From Alphaproteobacteria bacterium (GTDB taxonomy: Bacteria; Pseudomonadota; Alphaproteobacteria; Micropepsales; Micropepsaceae): a stretch of DNA of 13,962 bases. The notes beneath the pieces are model-generated. The model ran no database searches. It worked only from the letters and a program-made list of their open reading frames with translations, and was not told where the DNA came from. Below, piece by piece: positions 6,435 to 13,962 of this stretch (its first letter is position 1; the number at the start of each line of letters is the position of its first letter). The stretch covers positions 1 through 13,962 of the forward strand of contig JAATGK010000292.1 in NCBI GenBank assembly GCA_015654715.1, written 5' to 3'. The position numbers and the translations under genes were made by a program.

Positions 6435-9119
6435 ATGAGCCTTGGAAAAACTGTTTGGATGATGACGACAGCGATGACGGTCGCATTGGTGCCGCTAGCG
6501 GGGGCGAGCGCTGAGGACAGCGTTGGGAACGAAACCATCACGGTCACCGGTTATCGAGCCAGCTTAGAGAAGGCATTTGAGCTGAAGCGGAACGCCGTCG
6601 GCTCGCAGGACAGCATCGTGGCCGAAGATATCGCGGCCTTCCCGGATTTGAATCTGGCGGAATCGATGCAGCGCATTCCGGGCGTTGCAATTACGCGTGA
6701 TGCCGGTGAAGGCCGTCAAATCGTGTTGCGCGGTCTCGGTCCCGATTTTACGCGCACCCAACTCAACGGCATGGAAGTGCTCACCAACACGGCTTCTGGC
6801 ATGGACAATCGCGGCAATATCAGCCGCACCAGAGCGTTCGACTTCAGCATGTTCGCGTCGGAGTTGTTCAACCGCGTCACCGTGCAAAAGTCTTGGGCTG
6901 CCGATCAGGATGAAGGCGGCATCGCGGGTACCGTCGAACTCGCCACGGCCAAGCCGTTCGATTATGACGGGTTCAAGGCGGTGGTGTCGGCAAAAGGCAT
7001 GACCAACACCAACGAAGTGTCCGTCACGCCGCGCATCGTCGGCATGATCTCGGATCGCTCGGGTCCGTTCGGCGCCTTGATCTCAGCGGCCTATAGCACC
7101 AACGATTCCAACGAATATGGCTATCGCAATTGGGGTTGGGGCCAGATCAAAGTGGATTCGGCTCATATCGGCCCCGGCGTCAGTGCTGCGGATTCCGCAC
7201 AGCTTCAGAACGGCAGCTTGTTTTCGCCGCAAGCCGTCACCTATTCCACTTGGTACACCCACCGCGAGCGGCTTGGCCTCACCGGTGCCTTCCAATACCA
7301 GCCCAGCGACCAATTCGGCATCGATCTCGATCTGCTCTATGGCCGCCTCACCAACCATCGCGACGATTATGCGTTGGCTGCCGCTGGTACGAACGCCATC
7401 TCGGGCAACGTCAACACCCCCGCCAATACGCAGGTTTTGATTTCGGACACCATCCAAGGCAACACCCTGGTTGCCGCCAAATACAGCGGCGTTGATCTTC
7501 GTAGCGAACGCAACGCCATGAACGATACAACGAACTTCTATGAGGCCACTCTGAATGGCCATTACGACATCAGCAATGCTTTCAAAGCGAAGGCGATGGT
7601 TGGTTACTCACGCTCGGAATATGCCTTGCCGGTGTTCGACAAGGTGTTTATGGAAGCGAAAAACCATACCGTCGGTTATGACAACCGCGATGAGGACAAT
7701 CCCAGCAACAGCTATGATTTCGATACGACGGATCCTTCCCAGTGGAGCTTGATGCGCCTGGACGCGCAGGAGACCGGTATTGTCAGCGATTATGACAATG
7801 CCAAGCTCGATTTTGACTGGGCGGTTGATTCCGCCTCGCACATTACCTTCGGCGCCTCCTATAAGAAATTCCTCAACCGTGGTTGGAACCGGAACAACAA
7901 AATTTTCTATAACGTGCCTACGGATACGGCCATTCCCGACTCCGACAAGGGCACGGTTCCGCACGACACCACCCTGAACTATATCGTCGGCAACCCCGAT
8001 ACGGTCTTCCCGTTGATGGGCTTTAACCGCGATCTGTCTTATCTGCCGACGACGGGCGGCACCGATTATGCCGTCGTAGAAAAAACCCTTGCCGGCTACG
8101 TGCAGTACGATCTGAACACGGTCGTCCTCGGTTTGCCGCTGCGCGCCAACGCCGGTGTGCGCTATTTCTCGACCGATCTGCTTTCCGCCGGCCTCGCCAA
8201 CGGCACGCCGGTCGCCATCACCCACCACTACAATAGCTTCCTGCCGGCAGCGAATATTGCCCTTGATGTCAGTGACGACGTGGTGGCGCGCTTCAGCATC
8301 AACCGCAATCTCAGCCGTCCGGCGCTCACCGATCTGGCGGTGGCCGGCTCGGTGTCCACGACCTCCTCGAATTCGATTGGCGGCTCGATCTCGGCTGGTA
8401 ATCCCAACCTTAAGCCGTTTATGGCCGACTCGATCGAAGCCTCGCTCGACTATTATCAAGGCAATTCGGGCTACGCCTCGATCGGCGCCTTCTATAAGAA
8501 CATGGAAGACATGAGCACCTCCGAAAATTCGGTCGTGACCTATGGTTCCACGGGCTATCCGCTGTCATTGCTGCAGCCGACGCAGTCTGCGAACACGCTG
8601 TTCAACTACTCGCGTCCGGTCAACGGCCGTGGCGCGCACATCGCGGGTATCGAAGCGGCCGTGAAGAAGGATTTCGACTTCCTGCCCGCGCCCTTCGACA
8701 AGTTCGGTGTGACCGGCAACGTCACCTATGCCGATGGCAACAATGGCGTGATCTACAACTACGGAACCGCGAGCCAATTTACCCAGAGGCTGCCGCTCTT
8801 CAACCTCTCGAAGTTTTCGGCCAACGTCACGCTCTACTATGAAACGGATAGCTGGGGCGCGCGTATTTCCGAGGCCCATCGCAGCAGGTATCTCACTGAT
8901 GGCGGCAGCGGTGGTAATATCGGCAGCGGCATCGAACCCACCGACAATGTCGATTTTGCCGCCCATTATAACCTTTCTGACAACCTCAAACTCGTCGTCG
9001 AAGGCATCAATCTGACCAACCAGCCGATCATCCAATACACCGACGTTTCGGCCAAGCGCCTACTGGTCAATACCACCAGCGGTCAGACCTTCACCTTCGG
9101 TGTGACCTACGAGTTCTGA
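6435..9119 (+). CDS. TonB-dependent outer-membrane receptor (TonB-Xanth-Caul type), no STN domain
   Basis: 894 residues. A Sec signal peptide (1-26, cleavage after AGASA) is followed almost at once by a TonB box (ETITVTGY, 33-40). There is therefore no room for an N-terminal signalling (STN) domain. The plug (about 55-175) has IPGVAITRD, GEGRQIVLRGL, TRTQLNGMEVL and DEGGIAGTVEL. The rest is the 22-strand beta-barrel ending in FGVTYEF, with the terminal aromatic needed for outer-membrane assembly. The plug features fit the TIGR01782 family, whose members often import oligosaccharides or other large nutrients rather than siderophores. The ATG at 6435 has GAGGGG (6419-6424) ten bases upstream. 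A 134-bp gap with possible operators separates it from fecR, and a strong terminator follows. The plug is about four-fifths identical by eye to the receptor at 10186, so the two are paralogues. The ligand is unknown. Confidence 0.93.
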   Translation: MSLGKTVWMMTTAMTVALVPLAGASAEDSVGNETITVTGYRASLEKAFELKRNAVGSQDSIVAEDIAAFPDLNLAESMQRIPGVAITRDAGEGRQIVLRGLGPDFTRTQLNGMEVLTNTASGMDNRGNISRTRAFDFSMFASELFNRVTVQKSWAADQDEGGIAGTVELATAKPFDYDGFKAVVSAKGMTNTNEVSVTPRIVGMISDRSGPFGALISAAYSTNDSNEYGYRNWGWGQIKVDSAHIGPGVSAADSAQLQNGSLFSPQAVTYSTWYTHRERLGLTGAFQYQPSDQFGIDLDLLYGRLTNHRDDYALAAAGTNAISGNVNTPANTQVLISDTIQGNTLVAAKYSGVDLRSERNAMNDTTNFYEATLNGHYDISNAFKAKAMVGYSRSEYALPVFDKVFMEAKNHTVGYDNRDEDNPSNSYDFDTTDPSQWSLMRLDAQETGIVSDYDNAKLDFDWAVDSASHITFGASYKKFLNRGWNRNNKIFYNVPTDTAIPDSDKGTVPHDTTLNYIVGNPDTVFPLMGFNRDLSYLPTTGGTDYAVVEKTLAGYVQYDLNTVVLGLPLRANAGVRYFSTDLLSAGLANGTPVAITHHYNSFLPAANIALDVSDDVVARFSINRNLSRPALTDLAVAGSVSTTSSNSIGGSISAGNPNLKPFMADSIEASLDYYQGNSGYASIGAFYKNMEDMSTSENSVVTYGSTGYPLSLLQPTQSANTLFNYSRPVNGRGAHIAGIEAAVKKDFDFLPAPFDKFGVTGNVTYADGNNGVIYNYGTASQFTQRLPLFNLSKFSANVTLYYETDSWGARISEAHRSRYLTDGGSGGNIGSGIEPTDNVDFAAHYNLSDNLKLVVEGINLTNQPIIQYTDVSAKRLLVNTTSGQTFTFGVTYEF

Positions 9120-9170
9120 TATCCCGGTGGCGGGCTTTGCGTCCCCTCGCAACGTCCGTCACACTCACGT

Positions 9171-9211
9171 GGAACAGTCCCGATTCAAAAGACCGGGGCT
9201 GTTTCCTTTTT
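9171..9211 (+). terminator. Strong intrinsic terminator after the first TonB receptor
   Basis: AACAGTCCCG (9173-9182) pairs with CGGGGCTGTT (9194-9203) over ten positions with one G-U pair. It can be extended by G9171-C9205 and G9172-U9204, around an 11-base A-rich loop. Five T follow at 9207-9211. This is a textbook rho-independent terminator 50 bp after the receptor stop. It ends only 14 bases before the next start codon, so the next gene needs readthrough or its own promoter. Confidence 0.85.
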
Positions 9212-9225
9212 GAAAGGCGAAAGTC

Positions 9226-10122
9226 ATGGACAGGCGGCAGCTTATTGGCCTATCCGCCGCATTGGCGGCCACCGGCATCAGGCGCGCGTCCGCCACGGAC
9301 GGGGAGGCCACCATGTTCAAGATTGGCGCCATTGCCGATGCGCAATATGCCGACAAAGATAATGAGGGCGCCCGGATGTATCGGCGCACGCCGGCAAAGC
9401 TCACCGAGGCGGTTGCAACGTTGAACGGCGCGGGCATCGATTTCGCTGTGCACCTCGGTGATTTCATCGATGGCGACGAGAGAAGCTATGACACCGTTCA
9501 GCCACTGATCGCCAAGCTTACTTGTCCCGTCCGCTTCGTCCTCGGCAATCACGATTTTGGTGTTCCTGAAGAAAAGAAGCTCGCGTTGCCGCAACGTTTG
9601 GGCATGCCGGAGCGCTATTACAGCTTTGCCCACAAAGGCTGGCTCTTTGTCGTGCTGGATGGCAATGATCTGTCCACCTACGGTTGGCCCGCCGGCAGTG
9701 CCCAAGATCTCGAGAGTCGGAGAGTTCACACCGAGAAATATCCGAATGCGGCGACATGGGACGGCGGTATTGGGTTTGAACAACTGCAATGGCTGGAAAA
9801 AACGCTCATCCGGGCCGATGCATCCGGTCAGAAGGTCGCGCTCCTCTGCCATTTTCCGATCGCGCCGGAAAATCCCCACAACTTGTGGAACGCGGGTGAG
9901 GTGCTTTCGTGCGTCGTGCCGCACGCCAGCGTCAAACCCTGGCTCAATGGCCACAACCATGACGGCAATTATGGCGTCGTTTCAGGCATTCATTGTTTGA
10001 ATTTGAAAGGCATGCTCGACACCGAAGAGACGTCTTATGCGGTGCTGTCCTTTTATGCCGACAGAATTGCGGTGAAGGGCTATGGCCGTCAGGACGACAG
10101 GAGTCTTCAGCTCCGCCCATAA
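9226..10122 (+). CDS. Metallophosphoesterase, ADP-ribose/CDP-alcohol diphosphatase (ADPRM)-like, with putative export leader
   Basis: 298 residues of calcineurin-like fold. Metal-binding motifs are in order: DAQYAD (38-43; Asp-x-Gln instead of the usual Asp-x-His), GDFIDG (78-83), GNHD (107-110), CHFP (208-211) and NGHNHDGNYG (241-250). The DxQ variant and the blocks VLDGNDLSTYG, WDGGIGFEQLQWL, LNLKGML and the ending KGYGRQDDR closely match the ADPRM family as I recall human ADPRM, whose Mn-dependent enzymes split ADP-ribose, CDP-choline and CDP-glycerol. The N-terminus (MDRRQLIGLSAALAATG, RR at 19-20, ASA at 21-23) looks like a Tat-type signal, implying periplasmic action. The ATG at 9226 has AAAGG 8 bases upstream. 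An internal ATG at 9313, preceded by a stronger Shine-Dalgarno, would give a leaderless form. It lies between two TonB receptors and 63 bp before the second, so it may process what they import. The true substrate is inferred. Confidence 0.88.
   Translation: MDRRQLIGLSAALAATGIRRASATDGEATMFKIGAIADAQYADKDNEGARMYRRTPAKLTEAVATLNGAGIDFAVHLGDFIDGDERSYDTVQPLIAKLTCPVRFVLGNHDFGVPEEKKLALPQRLGMPERYYSFAHKGWLFVVLDGNDLSTYGWPAGSAQDLESRRVHTEKYPNAATWDGGIGFEQLQWLEKTLIRADASGQKVALLCHFPIAPENPHNLWNAGEVLSCVVPHASVKPWLNGHNHDGNYGVVSGIHCLNLKGMLDTEETSYAVLSFYADRIAVKGYGRQDDRSLQLRP
9301..9307 (+). promoter_or_regulatory. Internal Shine-Dalgarno before an alternative start of the phosphoesterase
   Basis: GGGGAGG lies 5 bases before an in-frame ATG at 9313 (codon 30). 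It is a better match than the site before the annotated start at 9226. Starting here would remove the whole leader and leave FKIGAIADAQYAD at the N-terminus, similar to cytoplasmic ADPRM proteins. Confidence 0.45.
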
Positions 10123-10185
10123 CATTTGTGACATGCGCCGCCGCTAAGGTTTGCTTCACCAACCGGGGCAACCAGAGAAGCGAGT

Positions 10186-13137
10186 GTGGTGGGAAGTCGA
10201 GCGGCTTCTCGTGCCGTTGTGGCACGATGCGTGATCGGGCTATTTTGTTACGCCCTGCCGAATGTTGCCCTTGCCGTTGCCGCTCAGGGCGAAGCCGCGC
10301 CGGATACTGCGCATAGTTTCGTGATCGCGGCCGGAACGCTGACAGCCGCCATCCAAGCGCTGTCGCAGCAGGGTGATGTGCAGATTATCACGGCGGTCAA
10401 TACCACGCGCCTCAAAAGCCCACCCGTCCATGGCACCATGCGAACCGACGAGGCGTTGGCACGCTTGCTCAAAGGGCTTCCCGTCCGTGCCGAATATTTG
10501 GCGGGCGGCTATATCCTGAAACATGCAAGTTCCGAAGCCGCGCCGCAAACCCAGGCGGAAATCCCGCCCGAAGAAATTGTCGTCACTGGTTACTGCGGTA
10601 GCTTGCAGCGTGCCATCGATCTCAAATACGCCGCGGTTGTATCGCAGGACAGTATCGTCGCCGAGGATATTGCGGCCTTCCCCGATATCAATTTGGCGGA
10701 ATCCCTCCAGCGCATTCCCGGCGTTGCCATCACGCGCGATTCCGGCGAGGGGCGGCAGATCACGGTACGCAGCCTGGGTCCGGATTTCACGCGGACCCAG
10801 CTCAACGGCATGGAGGTGTTGGGCAATACCGCTTCGGGCATGGACAATCGCGGTCTGGTCAGCCGTACGCGGGCCTTCGATTTCAGCCTCTTTGCCTCGG
10901 AATTGTTCAGCGCCGTGAGTGTTGTGAAATCCTATGCCGCCGATGAGGATGAAGGGGGCATCGCCGGCACCGTCAAACTCAGTACCGCAAGGCCGTTCGA
11001 TTTTCCCGGCTTCAAGGCCGCAGTGTCGGCCAAAGCGATGGTCAATGGCGATGACACCACACCAACGCCGCATGTGGCGGCACTGATCTCCAATCGCTGG
11101 GGCAATTTCGGCGCTTTACTGGCGGTCGCTTTTTCCACCGCCAACTCGGTCGAATACGGCTATCGCAATTGGGGTTGGCATCCGGTGACGATCGGCGCCG
11201 CCAACATCGGTCCTGGCGTAAGCGGTGCAGATGCCAAGGCACTTGGGACGGGCGAAGTGTTTTGGCCGATTGCGGAAACTGATTCCTCCTGGTTCAACCA
11301 CCGAGTTCGCGTCGGGGCTTCGGTGTCGCTGCAATATCGCGCGGGCGATCACTTCGAAGTGGTGCTCGATACGATCTATGGCCATTTGTCGAACCATCGC
11401 GCCGATTACGCGCTCGGTGCAGCGGGAAACAATGGCCTGACTTCCGACATCACCGGCACCCAGCGTCTTGACGCGGTCAGTATCACGGGGAATAGCGTGG
11501 TGGCGGCGCGTTTCTCTCACGTCGATCTGCGCAGCGAGTCCAACCAGATGCGCGATGCGACCGATTTCTATCAATCGGTGCTCAACGGCCGCTTTGCGCT
11601 CAGCCAAAGCCTCACGCTCACCGGCCTGATCGGCGCCTCGCGCTCGGCCTATGGACTGCCCGTCTTCGACAAAGTGTTTTTGGAATCCCAGGACCGCAAT
11701 TTCCGCTTCGATTACACATCCGCCAACCATCCGGAAAATACCTATGATGGCGATCTTACCGACGCTGCTGAATGGAATCTGATGCGCCTCGACACCCAAG
11801 AGCAGGCGATCACCAGCCAGTATATCAACGCCAAATTGGGGGTCGAGTGGCGTCCCGAAAGTGGAGGCTGGTTTTCCGCAGGGCTCGCCTACAAACGCTT
11901 TCGCAATAGCGGCTGGTCGCGCGCCGACAAGGTATTTTATGACGATCCGGTCGACAAGATCATCCCGCTCGCGGACAAATCGGTCATTTCCGACAATACG
12001 CTGACGCCTTACGTGGTGGGCGATGTCGGGCGCACCTATGCCACGATTGGTCAGATCCGCGATCTCACCCCGTCCTACAATGTGCCGGGCTCCGATTACC
12101 GGATCTGCGAAGATAGCTTGGCCGGTTTTCTGCAGTACAATGTTGACGGCACTGTGGCGGGGCATTCCTTGCGGGCCAATCTCGGTCTGCGCAGCTTCAC
12201 TACGTGGCTTACCTCAAGTGGCACTTTGAACAATGGCAGCAGCCTTGCCCCAGTCGCGGTGAGCTATCGCTATAGCGATCTGTTGCCCGCCGCCAATGTC
12301 GTGATTGGTGTGGTGGACAATCTTCTCCTGCGCGTCAGCGCCAACCGCAATATTTCCCGTCCCGCGCTCTCCGATCTGGCGGCGGCCGGCACGCTCACCA
12401 CGGCTCCTTTCGGCGGCTCGCTGACGATCGGCAATCCCAATTTGCGCCCCTTTCTTGCGGATGCGGTCGAGACCTCGCTCGAATATTACGACGAGGGCGC
12501 AAGCTATATCTCGGTCGGCGTTTTCTACAAGAACATGGAAAATTTCATCACCACCACCACCACGGTGATGCCCTATAGCCAGACCGGCTTTCCGCTGTCA
12601 TTTCTGCTGCCGCATCAAGATCCCAACGTCGTCTATAACGTCACCACGCCGATCAATGCCAAGGGCGCATCCTTTCTGGGGATCGAAGCGGCCCTGCAGC
12701 GCGATTTCAAATTTCTGCCGGCGCCGTTCGACCAATTTGGCGTCATCGCCAATGTCACCTATGCCGATGGCAACAGCGCGGTGATCTTCAATGGCCAGTC
12801 GGTATCGCTGCCGCTGGCCAATCTTTCCAAACTGTCATTCAATGCCACGCTTTATTATGAGAGCGATGATTGGAGCGTTCGCGTTTCTGAAGCTTATCGT
12901 GACAAATACCGGGACGACACGGGCGCTAATGGCAATATCGGCGACTATTTCGAAGCCACGAGTAATATCGATTTTGCGCTGCATTATCGTCTCAGTGAAC
13001 ATCTCAAGATGACGGTGGAAGGTATCAACATGACCGACCAACCCATCATCCAGTACACCGATGCAGCGGCCAAACGCATCGAGGTCGTCACCCGCAGTGG
13101 GCGCACACTCACCTTCGGCGCGGCCTACGAATTCTAG
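10186..13137 (+). CDS. TonB-dependent receptor with N-terminal STN signalling domain (transducer type)
   Basis: 983 residues. The signal peptide (1 to about 33, hydrophobic VVARCVIGLFCYALPNVALA) leads to an STN domain at about 43-114 (HSFVIAAGTLTAAIQALSQQ, then MRTDEALARLLKGLPV and AGGYILKH). Next come a TonB box (EEIVVTGY, 129-136), the plug (IPGVAITRD, GEGRQITVRSL, DEGGIAGTVKL) and the beta-barrel ending in FGAAYEF. STN domains touch the periplasmic part of FecR, so this receptor is the likely ligand sensor for the upstream sigma/FecR pair as well as an importer. The start is GTG at 10186, with a purine-rich stretch (GAGAAGCGAG, 10174-10183) close before it; a second in-frame GTG follows directly. 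It is paralogous along its whole length to the receptor at 6435 but longer at the N-terminus because of the STN domain. It probably shares a transcript with the phosphoesterase 63 bp upstream. Confidence 0.93.
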   Translation: MVGSRAASRAVVARCVIGLFCYALPNVALAVAAQGEAAPDTAHSFVIAAGTLTAAIQALSQQGDVQIITAVNTTRLKSPPVHGTMRTDEALARLLKGLPVRAEYLAGGYILKHASSEAAPQTQAEIPPEEIVVTGYCGSLQRAIDLKYAAVVSQDSIVAEDIAAFPDINLAESLQRIPGVAITRDSGEGRQITVRSLGPDFTRTQLNGMEVLGNTASGMDNRGLVSRTRAFDFSLFASELFSAVSVVKSYAADEDEGGIAGTVKLSTARPFDFPGFKAAVSAKAMVNGDDTTPTPHVAALISNRWGNFGALLAVAFSTANSVEYGYRNWGWHPVTIGAANIGPGVSGADAKALGTGEVFWPIAETDSSWFNHRVRVGASVSLQYRAGDHFEVVLDTIYGHLSNHRADYALGAAGNNGLTSDITGTQRLDAVSITGNSVVAARFSHVDLRSESNQMRDATDFYQSVLNGRFALSQSLTLTGLIGASRSAYGLPVFDKVFLESQDRNFRFDYTSANHPENTYDGDLTDAAEWNLMRLDTQEQAITSQYINAKLGVEWRPESGGWFSAGLAYKRFRNSGWSRADKVFYDDPVDKIIPLADKSVISDNTLTPYVVGDVGRTYATIGQIRDLTPSYNVPGSDYRICEDSLAGFLQYNVDGTVAGHSLRANLGLRSFTTWLTSSGTLNNGSSLAPVAVSYRYSDLLPAANVVIGVVDNLLLRVSANRNISRPALSDLAAAGTLTTAPFGGSLTIGNPNLRPFLADAVETSLEYYDEGASYISVGVFYKNMENFITTTTTVMPYSQTGFPLSFLLPHQDPNVVYNVTTPINAKGASFLGIEAALQRDFKFLPAPFDQFGVIANVTYADGNSAVIFNGQSVSLPLANLSKLSFNATLYYESDDWSVRVSEAYRDKYRDDTGANGNIGDYFEATSNIDFALHYRLSEHLKMTVEGINMTDQPIIQYTDAAAKRIEVVTRSGRTLTFGAAYEF

Positions 13138-13195
13138 CGCGCCACGGACGGGATCAACCGATATTCAGTAGCTACGAGTTTTCGGCCGCAACAGC

Positions 13196-13962
13196 TCAGG
13201 CGTTTATCCGCGGCGACAGAAGATCGGCGAGGCCAATATTCCGGTACATTTCCTGGCGCATGCGATCGGCTACGGCGTTGACGATTTCGGCGCCGTCCTG
13301 CGAGGGATCGACATGGACGCGAAAGGGGCGTTTGCCGAAGGGGGTGTTCACCACGCGAACGATCTGGAGGGCGACTTCGGCCGGATCGGCATCGGCGGGT
13401 TCGAGGCTGGCGAGGCCTTTCAGCGCCTGATCGGTGACGCCCGCATAAGGTCCGGTTTCATACGCGGTCGCCCGGGCTGCGTCGGAGGGTTTGCCGGAAT
13501 GGGCAAAGTGGTTGGTGCCCTTGGTGAAAGCGCCGGGGACGATGATGGTGGTTTCGATGCCCCAGCGGGCGAGTTCCGTTGAGTAGGATACGGCCAGCGC
13601 ATCCATTGCTGCTTTGGCGGCGAAATACGGCGCTAGAAACGGCGGCGTGCCCCCGCGTGTCGAGGACGACCCGACCCAGACCAAAAGACCTTTGCCGCGC
13701 TTGCGCAAATGCGGCAGTGCAGCGCGGTTGACCCGCTGCGTGCCCAGCACATTGACGTCATATTGCTGCAGGAACTGATCGGGCGTGAAGGCCTCAGCCG
13801 GACCGAACACCATATGCCCAGCATTGTGAACGATGACGTCGAGACGGTCGGTCTCCTCAAGGATGTGCGCAACGCCGGCCTCCGCCGAGTTGTCGGATTG
13901 AACATCCAATTCGACGGTGCGCAAATCCAGACCGCGCTCTTTGGACCATGCGGAGATTTCCG
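13196..13962 (-). CDS. SDR-family oxidoreductase, N-terminus cut by the window edge
   Basis: Minus-strand short-chain dehydrogenase. The reading frame stays open to the window end (…EISAWSKERGLDL before RTVELDVQSD), so the gene continues beyond 13962; a TTG near 13924 is not a credible start because family sequence runs on upstream. What is seen: VELDV (end of beta-3, cofactor specificity area), DRLDVIVHNAGHMVFG with the NAG motif, VNVLGTQRVNRAALPHLR, the active site VGSSSTRGG and YFAAK (Tyr-x-x-x-Lys), and VPGAFTKGT. The glycine-rich cofactor motif lies outside the window. Unlike the operon SDR at 2702, its core is intact where visible. It resembles the YusZ-like group of NAD(P)-dependent oxidoreductases, whose substrate is not known. 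It is convergent with the TonB receptor (58 bp between stops) and not obviously connected with it. Confidence 0.88.
   Translation of the reverse strand, partial: EISAWSKERGLDLRTVELDVQSDNSAEAGVAHILEETDRLDVIVHNAGHMVFGPAEAFTPDQFLQQYDVNVLGTQRVNRAALPHLRKRGKGLLVWVGSSSTRGGTPPFLAPYFAAKAAMDALAVSYSTELARWGIETTIIVPGAFTKGTNHFAHSGKPSDAARATAYETGPYAGVTDQALKGLASLEPADADPAEVALQIVRVVNTPFGKRPFRVHVDPSQDGAEIVNAVADRMRQEMYRNIGLADLLSPRINA

Noticed and set aside
12546..12565. Run of ACC codons in the second receptor as a slippage (phase-variation) tract
   Set aside because: The unit is a triplet and simply encodes a threonine run in a loop; changes would stay in frame.
1..13962. CRISPR arrays, tRNA or rRNA genes, insertion sequences, att sites
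   Set aside because: I saw no regularly spaced repeats, cloverleaf-like sequences, transposase motifs or terminal inverted repeats.

Overview
The window is about 60% GC by eye and reads as accessory-metabolism DNA of an alphaproteobacterium. The best clue is the pair of TonB-dependent receptors of the Xanthomonas/Caulobacter type (TIGR01782-like) beside a FecI/FecR regulatory pair, as in Caulobacterales, Sphingomonadales and relatives. The genus cannot be fixed from the sequence.

Left part (1-4540): a plus-strand catabolic operon, cut off at its 5' side by the window edge. It encodes a split transketolase (N- and C-terminal subunits on separate genes), a tartronate semialdehyde reductase very close to E. 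coli GarR, a short-chain dehydrogenase (SDR) that has lost about 115-120 internal residues, and an MFS transporter of the anion:cation symporter type. The first four genes are joined by ATGA/ATGA/GTGA four-base stop/start overlaps, and the transporter follows after 54 bp. The set suggests uptake and breakdown of a sugar acid or unusual sugar: the transporter imports it, transketolase moves C2 units, and GarR reduces tartronate semialdehyde or a similar C3 aldehyde to glycerate. A candidate intrinsic terminator ends the unit.

Middle and right part (4541-13137): a TonB-dependent uptake and signalling locus. A FecI-like ECF sigma factor and a FecR-like membrane regulator overlap by 11 bp. They are followed by a TonB receptor without a signalling (STN) domain, a strong intrinsic terminator, a metallophosphoesterase closely resembling the Mn-dependent ADP-ribose/CDP-alcohol diphosphatase (ADPRM) family, and a second, paralogous TonB receptor that does carry an STN domain. 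The likely scheme is that the second receptor senses its ligand and signals through FecR to the sigma factor, which then switches on receptor genes. The phosphoesterase between the receptors hints that the ligand contains a phosphodiester or nucleotide-diphosphate bond.

Right edge (13196-13962): a minus-strand SDR, convergent with the second receptor and cut by the window end at its N-terminus.

Most notable: the cleanly in-frame deletion in the operon SDR; the ADPRM-like enzyme with an export leader and a second, well-placed start that would make a cytoplasmic form; the STN domain on the distal rather than the sigma/FecR-adjacent receptor; and the terminator abutting the phosphoesterase ribosome-binding site.
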